From an uncultured Saprospiraceae bacterium (GTDB lineage: Bacteria; Bacteroidota; Bacteroidia; Chitinophagales; Saprospiraceae): a DNA stretch of 61,341 bases. The stretch lies in NCBI GenBank assembly GCA_937959275.1, contig CALGLU010000066.1, positions 1 to 61,341 of the forward strand, in the 5' to 3' direction. Below the pieces are notes generated by a model. It searched no databases. It saw only the letters and a program-made list of their open reading frames with translations, and was not told where the DNA came from. The position numbers and the translations under genes are program-made. Positions within the stretch are counted from its first letter, which is position 1. Each line of letters begins with the position of its first letter. Below are positions 35,679-45,288 of this stretch, in pieces.

Positions 35679-38600
35679 TTATTCACTGTAATTCAATTGG
35701 ATCCAATCACCATTCATGATATACTGATCCTTGTCTTTCGTATTCTTAAATACAACGAATAGAGAGTCAAGTTCTTGACTTGGTTTTAGCTCAATTGTCA
35801 TAGTTTTAGATCCTGACTTATCTTTATTAAAATAATGCACATCTGTTTTTCCAAGTAATTGACCATCAGGTTTTCCAATCCTGATTTCAGCTTCTCCATC
35901 ATAGATATAATCTTTATTGAATGCAGCTCCAATCCGTATACTTTTTAAATTTTTAAAACTAACGGGATCAAATTTAAGATGCATATTATCTTTTATGGCG
36001 CCTACCAAGATCTTCCCCTGGCTATTCCAAACGCCAAGTTCTTCATCTATATCCACAGCGTGCTCCATTTCATATCTAGGTGCTTTAAAAATGACTTGTT
36101 CAACAGAGGAGAGTGAAGAGCCATCAATTTCTGGATGGCCCTCATCCAAATAAGAAGCCATTAAAACATATTTTCCAGCAACGTTATCTTGCGCATGTTT
36201 GTCAAACACCACACTTCCTACCAATGCCAAATTTTGTTCTTCTTTATCCTTTTTACTGTCCAATGACAAAATATACCCAACCATTTCGCTCACATCTTCC
36301 AGTTTTAACTGCGGATGTGCAGCCATCATTTGCTCACCCCAAATGCCTTGACTGCCGACGATAATACGTTGCATGATTGTTTGTTTGTCTGACTTATCGT
36401 AGCGGTTGGCAATGTCCTGATAACTAGGTCCAGCCACTTTTTCATTAATGGCGTGACAGGCCTTGCAATCTGAACCATTGATGAGTTCCAGACCTTTTGG
36501 AATCACATTTTGCTGATGGCCGATACTAGCAAGAATCATATCTTCTCCTTCCGGGATATAATTTAATGTCACTTTTACTTTAGACACATCCAATGAGCCA
36601 TCCGATGATTGGCCATCTTCCAAATCACTAACCTGAACTTTATAATTGATTGTCTTATTTTTCCAATAGGTCGTATTTGGATCATCTAATTCAATTTTTA
36701 TTGTAGGCCGCTCATTACCAACCATGACTTTTTTATTCATACTTGTACTTGAGCCCTGAGGATCCGTCACTTGCAATTCGACATCATAAATGCCAGGATT
36801 TTGAAATGTATGTTCAAGAATAGGTGAATCTGATTGTATCGGCTCGGCTCCAATAGACCAAGAATAACTAAGATCATCTTGATCAGAATCCATAGATTCT
36901 TCGGCAGAAAAATGCACTGTTAGAGGTGCTGCTCCCACTTCATTGTCAAGATCAAATTTGACAGTCGGTGGTCGGTTACCCCCATTATATTTAATTAGCG
37001 ATAGCCTGGCATCTACATTTCTCCTGTTCCATTTTTGTCCATATTCCAATACGTAGAGATTACCCTCTTTTGTAAACAGCATATCCATGGGATGAGAAAA
37101 TTCTGTGCCCGGCATAAAAGGGTCTGCTTGGACATATTGTTGATTTTCATCTAAATGAACAACGTAAATCCAATCGCGCATCCATTCATAGACAAACCAT
37201 TTATTATCAAAATAAGAAGGCAATGCAACGTCTGAATCTGGAAAGTCTTCTGCATGAAAAATAGGGCCAGACATCGGATTCACGCCACCTGAGCCTATCC
37301 ACGGAAATTCCTTTGATTCTTTATACCCAAACCAAATCATGGATTCTTGAATGGGTGGTAATTCTTGTTGACCAGTATTATTTGGCGAATTATTAATGAT
37401 CCGATTGGGGTCGAATATGGGACCAGATTTCTTTTTTTCAAAATCGTAGTCGCTATACATCTGATTATTCCCACGACTATATGGCCATCCGTAAAAGCCA
37501 GCTTTTTTTGCCTGATTAAATTCGCCCATACCATCAGGACCACGCAAGCTGTCAGGTACACCAGCATCTGGTCCGACGTCTCCCCAATACACATCCTTTG
37601 TCTTTGAGTCAATTGAAAAGCGAAATGGATTTCTACAACCCATAACATAAATCTCAGGACGAGTATTTGGCGTCCCCTCTGCAAATAAATTCCCGTCAGG
37701 AATAGAATACGTGCCATCAGCTTCTGGTTTGATACGCAAAATCTTACCTCTTAAATCATTTGTATTTGCAGCTGACCGTTGGGCATCCCATAACTCTCTA
37801 TTTTTACGTTCGTCGATAGGTGCATATCCAGAAGACTCGAAGGGATTGGTATTATCACCAATGCCAACATACAAGAGCCCATCTTTATCAAACTCCAGTG
37901 AACCGCCGCTATGACAGCATTTTCTGATCACAGGAATTTTAAACAATATTTTTTCGTCAGTCAATTTGTCGCCCTTTAATTCAAATCGGGAAACATGTTG
38001 AGTTGGTGTTTCAATATTAGGTGAATAGAAAAAATAAATCCAATTGTTTTGTGTAAAATTTGGGTCAACTGCTAGACCTAGTAATCCATCTTCATTTTTG
38101 TAAAACACATCTATACTGTCCAAGACTTTTACCCGCTCGGTTTCATATTCATACAATTTTATCGCACCTCTCCTCTCTATATAAACAATACCTCTGTCTC
38201 CCAACTCATCCATCTCCATTGGCTCATCCAAATTAAAATCCAGCACTTGCTTTGTAAATCGATTCTCATCTGGTGCTCTCTGGGTCTTAGCTTTTGAATA
38301 ATCCAACTTACCATCACCCATCGCATATTCAACCCCACCCAACACTTGTTGCAAAAACAAGGGATCTGAATACAGCTCTTCTCTATGCCCTAGCGCTGTA
38401 TAAAATGATCGCCCTCCATCGTACTCATGCTTCCACACCACAGGATGATTCTCACCATTTGTGCCGCCTTCGTAGCTAGATTCATCGATCTCCATTAAGA
38501 CATCGATATCAGGATTAATCGATTTAAAATTGTACCACTCATCCGTGATTGTCCATGCTTCAGCTAGGTGTCGACAACAGGCATCATCATGTGCTAGAGT

Positions 38601-39101
38601 CTTTAAGCTAGCTTCTTGAATCTTAGGATGTCCATTGAAATATGCGCCAACCAAATTGTTATACCACTGCCAATCATATTCTGTATCTGTAGCTGAGTGA
38701 ATGCCCACAAAGCCTCCGCCAGCTTGTATATATCTTTCAAAGTCTGCTTGCTGGATATGACTTAAAATATCACCAGTCGTGTTTAAGAAGATCACTGTCG
38801 AGAATTGCTTCAAAGAATCTTCATTGAAATAGTTGGCGTCTTCTGTTGATTTGACAGTTATATTTTTTGATTCAAGAAGAGTCGTCAGAGACTGAGTCCC
38901 TACTTCGATAGAGCTATGTCGAAACTTAACCGTTTTGGAAAAGATAAGAACTTGTTGAGGCTTTTCTGCACATGAGAATAGGATTATGCAAGCTAGTAGA
39001 CCTAGCATTGCAGATGCGATTTTACTTGTGTGCAGCTCCGTATGCTTAGCTTTTGGATTCATATGTGTAGATAGTAATTTAAAGTCACGTGAGATTGCCA
39101 T
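35679..39101 (-). CDS. ThuA - sugar dehydrogenase - PKD - cytochrome c fusion lipoprotein
   Basis: Multidomain exported protein of 1140 residues. The ATG at 39062 (residue 14) may be the real start; either way the signal ends in lipobox LFSC. Domains in order: ThuA-like trehalose-utilisation domain (about 50-260; GGFVGIHSATDTEYDW), sugar dehydrogenase propeller (285-660; NEDGLLGLAVDPNF, MGCRNPFRFSID), a PKD domain (680-770; FSAEESMDSDQDDLSYSWS), a single-heme cytochrome c (CKACH near 880; YILSLDS helix) and a C-terminal carbohydrate-binding-like sandwich. This order is common in Bacteroidota. It is likely a periplasmic or surface sugar oxidase passing electrons to its own heme. Confidence 0.88.
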   Translation of the reverse strand: MAISRDFKLLSTHMNPKAKHTELHTSKIASAMLGLLACIILFSCAEKPQQVLIFSKTVKFRHSSIEVGTQSLTTLLESKNITVKSTEDANYFNEDSLKQFSTVIFLNTTGDILSHIQQADFERYIQAGGGFVGIHSATDTEYDWQWYNNLVGAYFNGHPKIQEASLKTLAHDDACCRHLAEAWTITDEWYNFKSINPDIDVLMEIDESSYEGGTNGENHPVVWKHEYDGGRSFYTALGHREELYSDPLFLQQVLGGVEYAMGDGKLDYSKAKTQRAPDENRFTKQVLDFNLDEPMEMDELGDRGIVYIERRGAIKLYEYETERVKVLDSIDVFYKNEDGLLGLAVDPNFTQNNWIYFFYSPNIETPTQHVSRFELKGDKLTDEKILFKIPVIRKCCHSGGSLEFDKDGLLYVGIGDNTNPFESSGYAPIDERKNRELWDAQRSAANTNDLRGKILRIKPEADGTYSIPDGNLFAEGTPNTRPEIYVMGCRNPFRFSIDSKTKDVYWGDVGPDAGVPDSLRGPDGMGEFNQAKKAGFYGWPYSRGNNQMYSDYDFEKKKSGPIFDPNRIINNSPNNTGQQELPPIQESMIWFGYKESKEFPWIGSGGVNPMSGPIFHAEDFPDSDVALPSYFDNKWFVYEWMRDWIYVVHLDENQQYVQADPFMPGTEFSHPMDMLFTKEGNLYVLEYGQKWNRRNVDARLSLIKYNGGNRPPTVKFDLDNEVGAAPLTVHFSAEESMDSDQDDLSYSWSIGAEPIQSDSPILEHTFQNPGIYDVELQVTDPQGSSTSMNKKVMVGNERPTIKIELDDPNTTYWKNKTINYKVQVSDLEDGQSSDGSLDVSKVKVTLNYIPEGEDMILASIGHQQNVIPKGLELINGSDCKACHAINEKVAGPSYQDIANRYDKSDKQTIMQRIIVGSQGIWGEQMMAAHPQLKLEDVSEMVGYILSLDSKKDKEEQNLALVGSVVFDKHAQDNVAGKYVLMASYLDEGHPEIDGSSLSSVEQVIFKAPRYEMEHAVDIDEELGVWNSQGKILVGAIKDNMHLKFDPVSFKNLKSIRIGAAFNKDYIYDGEAEIRIGKPDGQLLGKTDVHYFNKDKSGSKTMTIELKPSQELDSLFVVFKNTKDKDQYIMNGDWIQLNYSE

Positions 39102-39307
39102 GTTTGTCTCATTGCAGTATTGCCCTCTAAAGATATAGAAAGTAGTTGTACTGGCTAGAAGAGTTTAACGTTTAATGTGCAATCAGCTATTGTAAGATTG
39201 TAAACTGTCTACATCGCTCGAAGTCTGAGCCACACCTTTTATGTCAAATGAGTTTTGTCCAATATTAATGCACAGCGGTCAATTTAGATAGGCAAACACA
39301 GAACGAT

Positions 39308-41746
39308 TCAATCATTAAACGCCAACATCTTTTTCACTCGATCTTCTATCGACTCTGAACTGAGTTTCTCTCGACTCAGTCGATCTACAATGATAGGAAA
39401 TGAATAAGGCGTGTAGGTTTTAGGCTTAGACAAAATCAGCTTCTGGGACTGTATGGTCTGCAAGGCATTGCGCAGCCTAGCTTCTTCTAGTTGGAATGTC
39501 AGCACCTCGTCATAGGTCTGCAAGTACAGGAGATTGTCTGCGTCATACTCTCTAAAGACATCAAACAATAAGGAAGAAGATGATTGCAGATGGCGTTCCT
39601 TTTTAGCTTGCCCAGGATAGCCCTGAAAAATTAGTCCAGATATCTTGGCGATGTCCCTAAATTTGCATCGAGCCATTTCAATGGCATTCATACTCATCTG
39701 GATATCCTGAAACAAGTTCGTCGAATTAAAGAGGTCGGCCGTTATGTGCTCATCCAAATCAATCTCCTTGTCAGACAACAACTCGAAGCCATAATCATTC
39801 ATGGCAATACTAAAGCTAATAGGTAGCTGCTTAGCGATACGCATCGCGAGTAAGGCAGCCATCCCCTCGTGTACGAATCTGCCCTCGAAAGGAAACATAC
39901 ACAAATGAAATCCTTCACTCGTTTCAAAATATTCAATTAAAAACTCATTGTCCTTAGGCAAATGCGAAACTTCACGTTGTCGCTCAAACAAGGGCGCTAT
40001 CACTTCTAACTCCATCTCATCAATAATACCCTCCGCATAATTATACATCTTGCGTCTCAAGAGCTTTGCCAACATAGATGAAAGTGGCATCCTTCCGCCC
40101 ATCCAACTCGGAATCCGTGTGGACTTTTTCTTGGTTTTTTTGACATAAGCTGTCATCTCTTTAATTTTGACTAACTCCAATGGCCTGCCCGCAAACCAAA
40201 ACACCTCACCAGGATTGATCTGGGCGACAAACCATTCTTCAACACTACCGATCTTTTTCCCGCTTAAGTATTTTAATGACAGTGACTGGCTACCCACAAT
40301 TGTTCCGATTGATAGTCTATGTCGACTGGCAACACCCTTATTGGCTGCTATATAACGCCCCTTGTAGTTTGCCACCCGTTGGTATTCATCATATGCCTCT
40401 AAACTATTCCCACCAGTAACCAAAAAGTCCAAAATCCATTGCCACTCCTCCTCACTCACACTCTCATAACAATGTGTCGATGTGATCTCTGGATAAATCT
40501 CCTCAGCTCGAAATCCTTCAGATACGGCCAGGGTCATCAAATATTGAATTAGCACGTCAAAGGATCTGATATAAGGCAAACGTGGTTCCTGAACACCTTC
40601 TGCAATCGCTGTCCGCAAGGCAGCCCCTTCTACTAACTCAAGCGTATGTGTTGGCACAAAATAAATCTTACTGATGGCACCTGGTTGATGCCCACTTCGA
40701 CCTGCCCGCTGGATAAATCGAGAGACACCTTTTGGACTGCCAATTTGCACAATCGATTCTACAGGCCGAAAGTCGACACCCAAGTCCAAACTGGACGTAC
40801 ACACGACCGCTTTCAATCGCTCATCATGCAAGGCATCCTCCACCCAATCTCGCAACTCACGGCTAATTGATCCATGATGCATCGCAATAATACCCGCAAG
40901 ATCAGGCTCCACATCTAATATTTTTTGATACCAAATCTCGCACATCGCACGCGTATTCGTAAAGATCAACGTCGTCTTACTTTTGTGAATGATCGGCAAG
41001 ACTTGATCTAACATCTTAATGCCTAAATGGCCAGCCCAAGGATATCGTTCTATTTCTTTTGGAATAATGGATTCAACAGAAATACGCTTTGCAACATCCG
41101 ATTTTATGATGGCATAGCCTTCATTTGCTTGGCGACCAAATAAAACATCGGCAGCCTCCTCCAAATTAGCAATGGTCGCAGAGATGCCCCAAATCTTTAA
41201 GTCTTCAGTAATGGACTTAAAACGGGAAAGCGCTAGCTCAACTTGCACTCCACGTTTGCTACCAACCAACTCATGCCATTCGTCCACAACAACCGCTTTT
41301 AGATCTTGAAAGAACTCGACATAACCAGATGAACACATCAAGACATGGATACTTTCCGGCGTAATAATTAATATCTCAGGTGGGTTTTCTTTTTGCTTTT
41401 TTCGATCCAGCGTTGAGGTGTCGCCTGATCTGATCTCTACTCGCCAATCCAAGCCCAGACCTTTAATAGCTCGATCTGTTGCTAATTTAATTTCCTTGGT
41501 TAGTGCTCTGATCGGAGCTATCCATAGAGCCTGCAGTTTGCCAGCTGTGGGCTCCTCATCTTTGTAATTCTCTAGAAGTATTGGCACGATTAGAGACAGG
41601 GTCTTGCCGCTACCTGTTGGCGCATTCACCAGACCGTTTTGTCCAGACAAATACGCTTCCCATGCTTCTGTCTGAAAGTTGAAGGGTTTCCATTGGTTAT
41701 TGGAAAACCATGTTTTGGCCTTGGATATGATTTGTTTGTCAGTCAA
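39308..41746 (-). CDS. Lhr-like, ligase-associated DEXH-box helicase
   Basis: Superfamily 2 helicase of 812 residues resembling the ligase-associated DNA damage response DEXH helicases. Motif I is NAPTGSGKTLSL (about 41-52), motif II VVVDEWHELVGSKRG, motif III ISATIANL, motif VI RFIQRAGRSGHQPG, followed by the winged-helix and Lhr-core C-terminal region. In many bacteria it clusters with an ATP-dependent DNA ligase, an exonuclease-like MBL protein and a phosphoesterase; none is seen here, so it stands alone in this genome segment. It probably unwinds DNA or RNA-DNA hybrids in repair. Confidence 0.9.
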   Translation of the reverse strand: MTDKQIISKAKTWFSNNQWKPFNFQTEAWEAYLSGQNGLVNAPTGSGKTLSLIVPILLENYKDEEPTAGKLQALWIAPIRALTKEIKLATDRAIKGLGLDWRVEIRSGDTSTLDRKKQKENPPEILIITPESIHVLMCSSGYVEFFQDLKAVVVDEWHELVGSKRGVQVELALSRFKSITEDLKIWGISATIANLEEAADVLFGRQANEGYAIIKSDVAKRISVESIIPKEIERYPWAGHLGIKMLDQVLPIIHKSKTTLIFTNTRAMCEIWYQKILDVEPDLAGIIAMHHGSISRELRDWVEDALHDERLKAVVCTSSLDLGVDFRPVESIVQIGSPKGVSRFIQRAGRSGHQPGAISKIYFVPTHTLELVEGAALRTAIAEGVQEPRLPYIRSFDVLIQYLMTLAVSEGFRAEEIYPEITSTHCYESVSEEEWQWILDFLVTGGNSLEAYDEYQRVANYKGRYIAANKGVASRHRLSIGTIVGSQSLSLKYLSGKKIGSVEEWFVAQINPGEVFWFAGRPLELVKIKEMTAYVKKTKKKSTRIPSWMGGRMPLSSMLAKLLRRKMYNYAEGIIDEMELEVIAPLFERQREVSHLPKDNEFLIEYFETSEGFHLCMFPFEGRFVHEGMAALLAMRIAKQLPISFSIAMNDYGFELLSDKEIDLDEHITADLFNSTNLFQDIQMSMNAIEMARCKFRDIAKISGLIFQGYPGQAKKERHLQSSSSLLFDVFREYDADNLLYLQTYDEVLTFQLEEARLRNALQTIQSQKLILSKPKTYTPYSFPIIVDRLSREKLSSESIEDRVKKMLAFND

Positions 41747-41911
41747 TAAATAAATCTAATACATCTGATATTTAAATATATAGTACTACGGTGATAAAAG
41801 TAATGTTGTTTTTTACATGACCTGCATTTTAGCTTGTATTTCCTACGCTCATAGAACGCTGAACACTTATTTAGAAAGCGTATCATTTACACATCCATTG
41901 TACGCGGCTAG

Positions 41912-41942
41912 TTGTAAATGACAAGTACAAAAATTATATTTG
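41912..41942 (+). promoter_or_regulatory. Bacteroidota-type promoter
   Basis: TTG (41912-41914), a 20-base gap and TATATTTG (41935-41942) fit the Bacteroidota consensus TTTG-N19-21-TAnnTTTG. It lies 19 bases upstream of the DUF1801 gene. Confidence 0.55.
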
Positions 41943-41961
41943 AGTAGCAAAATCAATTATC

Positions 41962-42420
41962 ATGACAAGTAAAGCAGAAACCGTAAAAGAATATATCGAC
42001 GAATTACCAGAAGATCGAAAACCTGTCATTAAGAAAATCAGAGCCACGATAAAAAAGAATTTACCCAAAGGCTTTAAGGAGATGATGAATTATGGGATGA
42101 TCGGCTATGTCGTACCACATTCTACATATCCTGATGGATATCACTGCAATCCCAAACTGCCATTGCCGTTCCTTAACGTAGCGTCTCAAAAGAATTATAT
42201 CGCCATTTATCATTCAGGAGTCTACGCAGACCCAAAACTCATGAAGTGGTTTGTCGAAGAATATCCAAAACACAACACACGAAAATTAGACATGGGTAAG
42301 AGTTGTGTGCGTTTTAAAAAAATCGATGAGGTGCCTTATGCTCTCATTGGCGAATTAGTCAGTAAAATGACAGTAGAGGATTGGATTAACTTGTATGAGA
42401 AAAATGTAAAAAAAGCTTAG
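41962..42420 (+). CDS. DUF1801 domain protein
   Basis: A 152-residue cytosolic protein of the DUF1801/YdhG-like family. Recognisable parts are VKEYIDELPEDRKPVIKKIR at the N-terminus, FKEMMNYGMIGYVVPHS in the middle, and the C-terminal KLDMGKSCVRFKKIDEVPYA. Members are small, often stress- or regulator-linked; no reaction is established. A second, shorter DUF1801 protein is encoded at 43392-43736, in the same neighbourhood as a GyrI-like and a WYL regulator gene. Confidence 0.85.
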   Translation: MTSKAETVKEYIDELPEDRKPVIKKIRATIKKNLPKGFKEMMNYGMIGYVVPHSTYPDGYHCNPKLPLPFLNVASQKNYIAIYHSGVYADPKLMKWFVEEYPKHNTRKLDMGKSCVRFKKIDEVPYALIGELVSKMTVEDWINLYEKNVKKA

Positions 42421-42522
42421 GCTTTTACTTTTGACTGAGCTTTATATTTTCCATAATTAAGGCAACCTTCGATTTGGATCTTGACGCGCTGATTTGTTCA
42501 AATAGTGACACCTGGGTACGTC

Positions 42523-43041
42523 TCACAAAGCGGCTTCAGGTCTATACGGCGTCAACCTTGGTAGCCATCTGGGTACATGCTTACAATATTCGGCATACTC
42601 CTCACCGAATTTTTTAAGTAAATCTGGTTCTTCCTTCTTGATAAAATAAACAGTATTTAATAGAATAAAGAAGATCATCCAAATCAAAATAGGGCTGGAC
42701 CTTAATAATAATGCTTCGCTGAGCAACAAAAAATTAACGCCTATTAACATGGGATTTCTGACGTATCTGTATAAGCCTTGAATTATCATTTTCTTAGTTG
42801 GATTCCAAGGAGCTAGTGTGCCATTTCCAATATCAATAAATAGTTTCAAAGACTTTACAAACAACACCAAACCAAGAATCAGTGCGACACTGCCGCAAGC
42901 AATACTCACGTAAGAAGGCATGCCTATAAACGGGAATGTCAAAAAATCATAGCTGAATACATAAAGAATAGTAGGCACGACTACGACCACCACGAATGGT
43001 AGCTGAATGATCGATTTTAAATGATCAAATGTCGACGGCAT
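42523..43041 (-). CDS. Isoprenylcysteine carboxyl methyltransferase-like membrane protein
   Basis: A 172-residue integral membrane protein of the ICMT/phospholipid methyltransferase group. Four hydrophobic segments are visible. The S-adenosylmethionine-binding C-terminal region includes GLYRYVRNPMLIGVNFLLLS and the acidic motif EEPDLLKKFGEEYAEYCKHV followed by PRWLP. The bacterial substrate is usually unknown, likely a small lipid or isoprenoid thiol or amine. It converges on the DUF1801 gene and is followed upstream by a palindrome-rich intergenic region. Confidence 0.8.
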   Translation of the reverse strand: MPSTFDHLKSIIQLPFVVVVVVPTILYVFSYDFLTFPFIGMPSYVSIACGSVALILGLVLFVKSLKLFIDIGNGTLAPWNPTKKMIIQGLYRYVRNPMLIGVNFLLLSEALLLRSSPILIWMIFFILLNTVYFIKKEEPDLLKKFGEEYAEYCKHVPRWLPRLTPYRPEAAL

Positions 43042-43153
43042 ATCTTCTTTCTTTTTGCATCAAGATACGGATTATGTAAAAACTAGGAGCAACAATTGTG
43101 CGTGTAACAAATTGCACCTTGTGACTAGCCCAAAGGGCTTACATCAAATAGCT

Positions 43154-43344
43154 ATGGACACCGTCCATGTTGAACTAATATCAAGAATAAGTCCTGAAAG
43201 GACGACATCATTGAACTGGATCTCTGATGTTTTCAACGTCAGAGGCATACGATTGAAATTCAATCATATTGATTCGAGGTTGAAAACCCCGAATATCCGA
43301 AAAATAGAAAGAATCATCGCTCCGACCAACTGGCTAAGGTCGGA
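43154..43344. repeat. Hairpin cluster A
   Basis: The 350-base gap upstream of the methyltransferase contains six hairpins: ATGGAC-acc-GTCCAT (43154-43168), GTCCT-gaa-AGGAC (43191-43203), CTCTGATG/CGTCAGAG (43222-43244), GATTGAAATTCAATC (43251-43265), TTCGAGGT-tgaaa-ACCCCGAA (43273-43293) and TCCGACC/GGTCGGA (43321-43344). Three of them, in the same order and spacing, recur at 44442-44514 with different stem sequences. An open plus-strand frame here is not a gene. Confidence 0.7.
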
Positions 43345-43391
43345 AGTCGAATCCAACTTTGTCATTACTAGTGCAAGAGACACTACTTACT

Positions 43392-43736
43392 TTAGTACAA
43401 TACCAAGGCCATATCAAAAATGGTATTCAAGGTCTTGACTGGCAAATCTTTTTCTGGATCAATGTTCATGATTTTCATTTTATTCCGATTACCAAGTATT
43501 AACTCTGGGTGATCGACGTCAATCCCTTTATAAATACCGACATAGGGTTTATAGGTTTTCTTGTCAATCCACAGGTAGGCAAATAATTTGCCTTTGTACC
43601 GAAACATAGGCATTTTATGGGTCCAGGTTTCGCTCATCTCTTCATTTAAATTCAGGATGTGATTACGCAGTGCAAGAAGGCATGATTTTGTTGGTTCTTC
43701 TTGGCTAATATAGTAGGCATCTAATTCTCTTAACAT
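43392..43736 (-). CDS. DUF1801 domain protein, short form
   Basis: A 114-residue DUF1801-type protein lacking a membrane segment. The family pattern is seen in LRNHILNLNEEMSETWTHKM, PMFRYKGKLFAYLWIDKKT and the final helix after DPEKDLPVKTLNTIFD. It is distinct in sequence from the 152-residue DUF1801 protein 1.5 kb away. It reads in the same direction as the GyrI-like and WYL genes upstream, with 37 bases between it and the GyrI-like stop, so they may share a transcript. Confidence 0.8.
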   Translation of the reverse strand: MLRELDAYYISQEEPTKSCLLALRNHILNLNEEMSETWTHKMPMFRYKGKLFAYLWIDKKTYKPYVGIYKGIDVDHPELILGNRNKMKIMNIDPEKDLPVKTLNTIFDMALVLY

Positions 43737-43773
43737 GATGAATTGTTTCTTGGGTCAATAAAAATAAAGCAAT

Positions 43774-44232
43774 TTATTTCAGAGCGATAAAAATATCTAC
43801 CGCAGTATTACTTGGATCTGGCTTTGAAGCATCATAGACTTCGAAGTCAGCTGTAAAGGCACGATTAATGTCATCATTCCATATTTTACTCCAGGCTTGA
43901 TAGACGATGCCTTCTTCTAAATTTCCAGCCGCTGAATAGCTCTTGTAATCCCCACCAGAAAAACTCATACCTGTCATCGTCTCCGGTATCATTTCAAGCG
44001 AGCTGACGCGCATGCCCAGTACAACGGTGTATGGTGCTGTATGATCCCCTTCATAGTCTGTATAGACACAATGGATGTTTGCATCTATGATGTTTGGAAT
44101 GTTAGCAATTGTGTTTTTCGACATAAATGTAGCCCAGAGTGCAGGGATATCCTTTTCTGCACAACCTGGATCATTTGATGTTCTGATACTTAAGCCGATG
44201 ATGTTGAACGCTGGAATTTGAATTGAATTCAT
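43774..44232 (-). CDS. GyrI-like effector-binding domain protein
   Basis: A 152-residue stand-alone effector-binding domain of the AraC-C/GyrI-like (SOUL-type) fold. Visible features are the opening strand IQIPAFNIIGLSIRT, IPALWATFMSKN, YTVVLGMRVSSLEMIPETMT, and the C-terminal TADFEVYDASKPDP and VDIFIALK. Such proteins bind hydrophobic small molecules or, as SbmC/GyrI, inhibit DNA gyrase. It sits downstream of a WYL-type regulator on the same strand with a hairpin-rich gap between, a frequent neighbourhood. Confidence 0.8.
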   Translation of the reverse strand: MNSIQIPAFNIIGLSIRTSNDPGCAEKDIPALWATFMSKNTIANIPNIIDANIHCVYTDYEGDHTAPYTVVLGMRVSSLEMIPETMTGMSFSGGDYKSYSAAGNLEEGIVYQAWSKIWNDDINRAFTADFEVYDASKPDPSNTAVDIFIALK

Positions 44233-44380
44233 GATACTTTGTTTTTTATGATTAATAATAAGCCAAAGATATCTGGGGCTTGTGACAGCGGTATGTCAGG
44301 GGTAGTTTGGGAATTTTAATTTACTATTTGATGGGTGAAAGATCTGCAAGAATAGTTGCTCGTATCTAAATAAGTAAACA

Positions 44381-44553
44381 ATGCCGTTGGTTCGGAGACC
44401 AACAGCGGCTTAGGCGTAAATCTTAGCATCCTCAAACGGATCTTCGAGGTATTCTACCTCGAAGCAATACGATTGAATTTCAATCCTATGTTTCTGAAGT
44501 TGAAAACTTCAGAATCTAGTAGTCAATGCCGTTGGTTCGGAGACCAACAGCGG
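44381..44553. repeat. Hairpin cluster B bracketed by 28-nt direct repeats
   Basis: Two identical 28-nt elements containing GTTGGTTCGGAGACCAAC lie at 44381-44408 and 44526-44553. They are exact reverse complements of part of the 116-bp unit at 1.4 kb. Between them are CTTCGAGGT-attct-ACCTCGAAG (44442-44464), GATTGAATTTCAATC (44471-44485) and TTCTGAAGT-tgaaa-ACTTCAGAA (44492-44514), the same series as in cluster A. The gap 44233-44583 contains no gene. Confidence 0.8.
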
Positions 44554-44583
44554 CTTACACTAACAACGGGAATAGATTTTGAT

Positions 44584-45288
44584 TCATTTAGGCTGAGTTT
44601 GACTCTTAAAATATGTCAGGAGGTCGAATTGCCTATCCTCAAAGGTCTTATCCAGCATCTTTATTGTCATGACTCGATCCAATCGAAACTCGCGCATATC
44701 ATTTCTGAGCTGGCACCACGCGATGAGTATCCAATTTTCCTGCGTGTGATAGAGCGCCTGAGGTTCTATTTTTCTCATGGACATCTCTTCTTTGTAAAGT
44801 GACTTATATTTTATCTCTATGAGTCGAGAACTTGTAATGGCTAGCTGGACAGTCGACAATATGTTACTGGTTATGCTTTTGGAGTAATTTTGGATGATGG
44901 CAACACGATTTGATAACAGATCTACTTTGTCTTTTTGTTTGGATCGGAGGACAGCTTTGATTTTCGTGATGGCGTCACCGTAGTGTTTGACAAGGCTTCC
45001 ATCTTTATTTCTAGAGATCATTTTGAAACCAGTGATTAGGGCGTTGGCTTCTTCTTCTGTAAACATGACGGGTGGCAGGCTGTAGCCTTCGAGCATGGAG
45101 TAGCCTCTACCCTCTTCTGTAAAAATGGGAATGCCTGAAGCCTCTAAGGATCTGATATCTCGATAGATGGTTCTGACGCTGACATCAAATTTTTTGGCTA
45201 ATTCAGGAGCTGTGCTGATGCGTTTGGATTGGAGGTGAGTGAGTATGGCAGTTAATCGGGATAGTCTTGTTTGCTCTTTGTCTGGCAT
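44584..45288 (-). CDS. YafY-type transcriptional regulator (HTH + WYL)
   Basis: A 234-residue regulator. Residues 8-60 form a DeoR-like helix-turn-helix (ISTAPELAKKFDVSVRTIYR DIRSLEASG when read through). Residues about 135-215 are a WYL domain, with EPQALYHTQENWILIAWCQL and the ligand-sensing EFRLDRVMTIKML. WYL domains often sense nucleic-acid or small-nucleotide ligands. It is the upstream member of a same-strand set with the GyrI-like and short DUF1801 genes and probably controls them, but no operator is identified. Confidence 0.9.
   Translation of the reverse strand: MPDKEQTRLSRLTAILTHLQSKRISTAPELAKKFDVSVRTIYRDIRSLEASGIPIFTEEGRGYSMLEGYSLPPVMFTEEEANALITGFKMISRNKDGSLVKHYGDAITKIKAVLRSKQKDKVDLLSNRVAIIQNYSKSITSNILSTVQLAITSSRLIEIKYKSLYKEEMSMRKIEPQALYHTQENWILIAWCQLRNDMREFRLDRVMTIKMLDKTFEDRQFDLLTYFKSQTQPK

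Noticed and set aside
43055-43438. A 127-residue plus-strand reading frame
   Set aside because: It runs through hairpin cluster A and into the DUF1801 gene on the other strand; no family features or ribosome-binding context.
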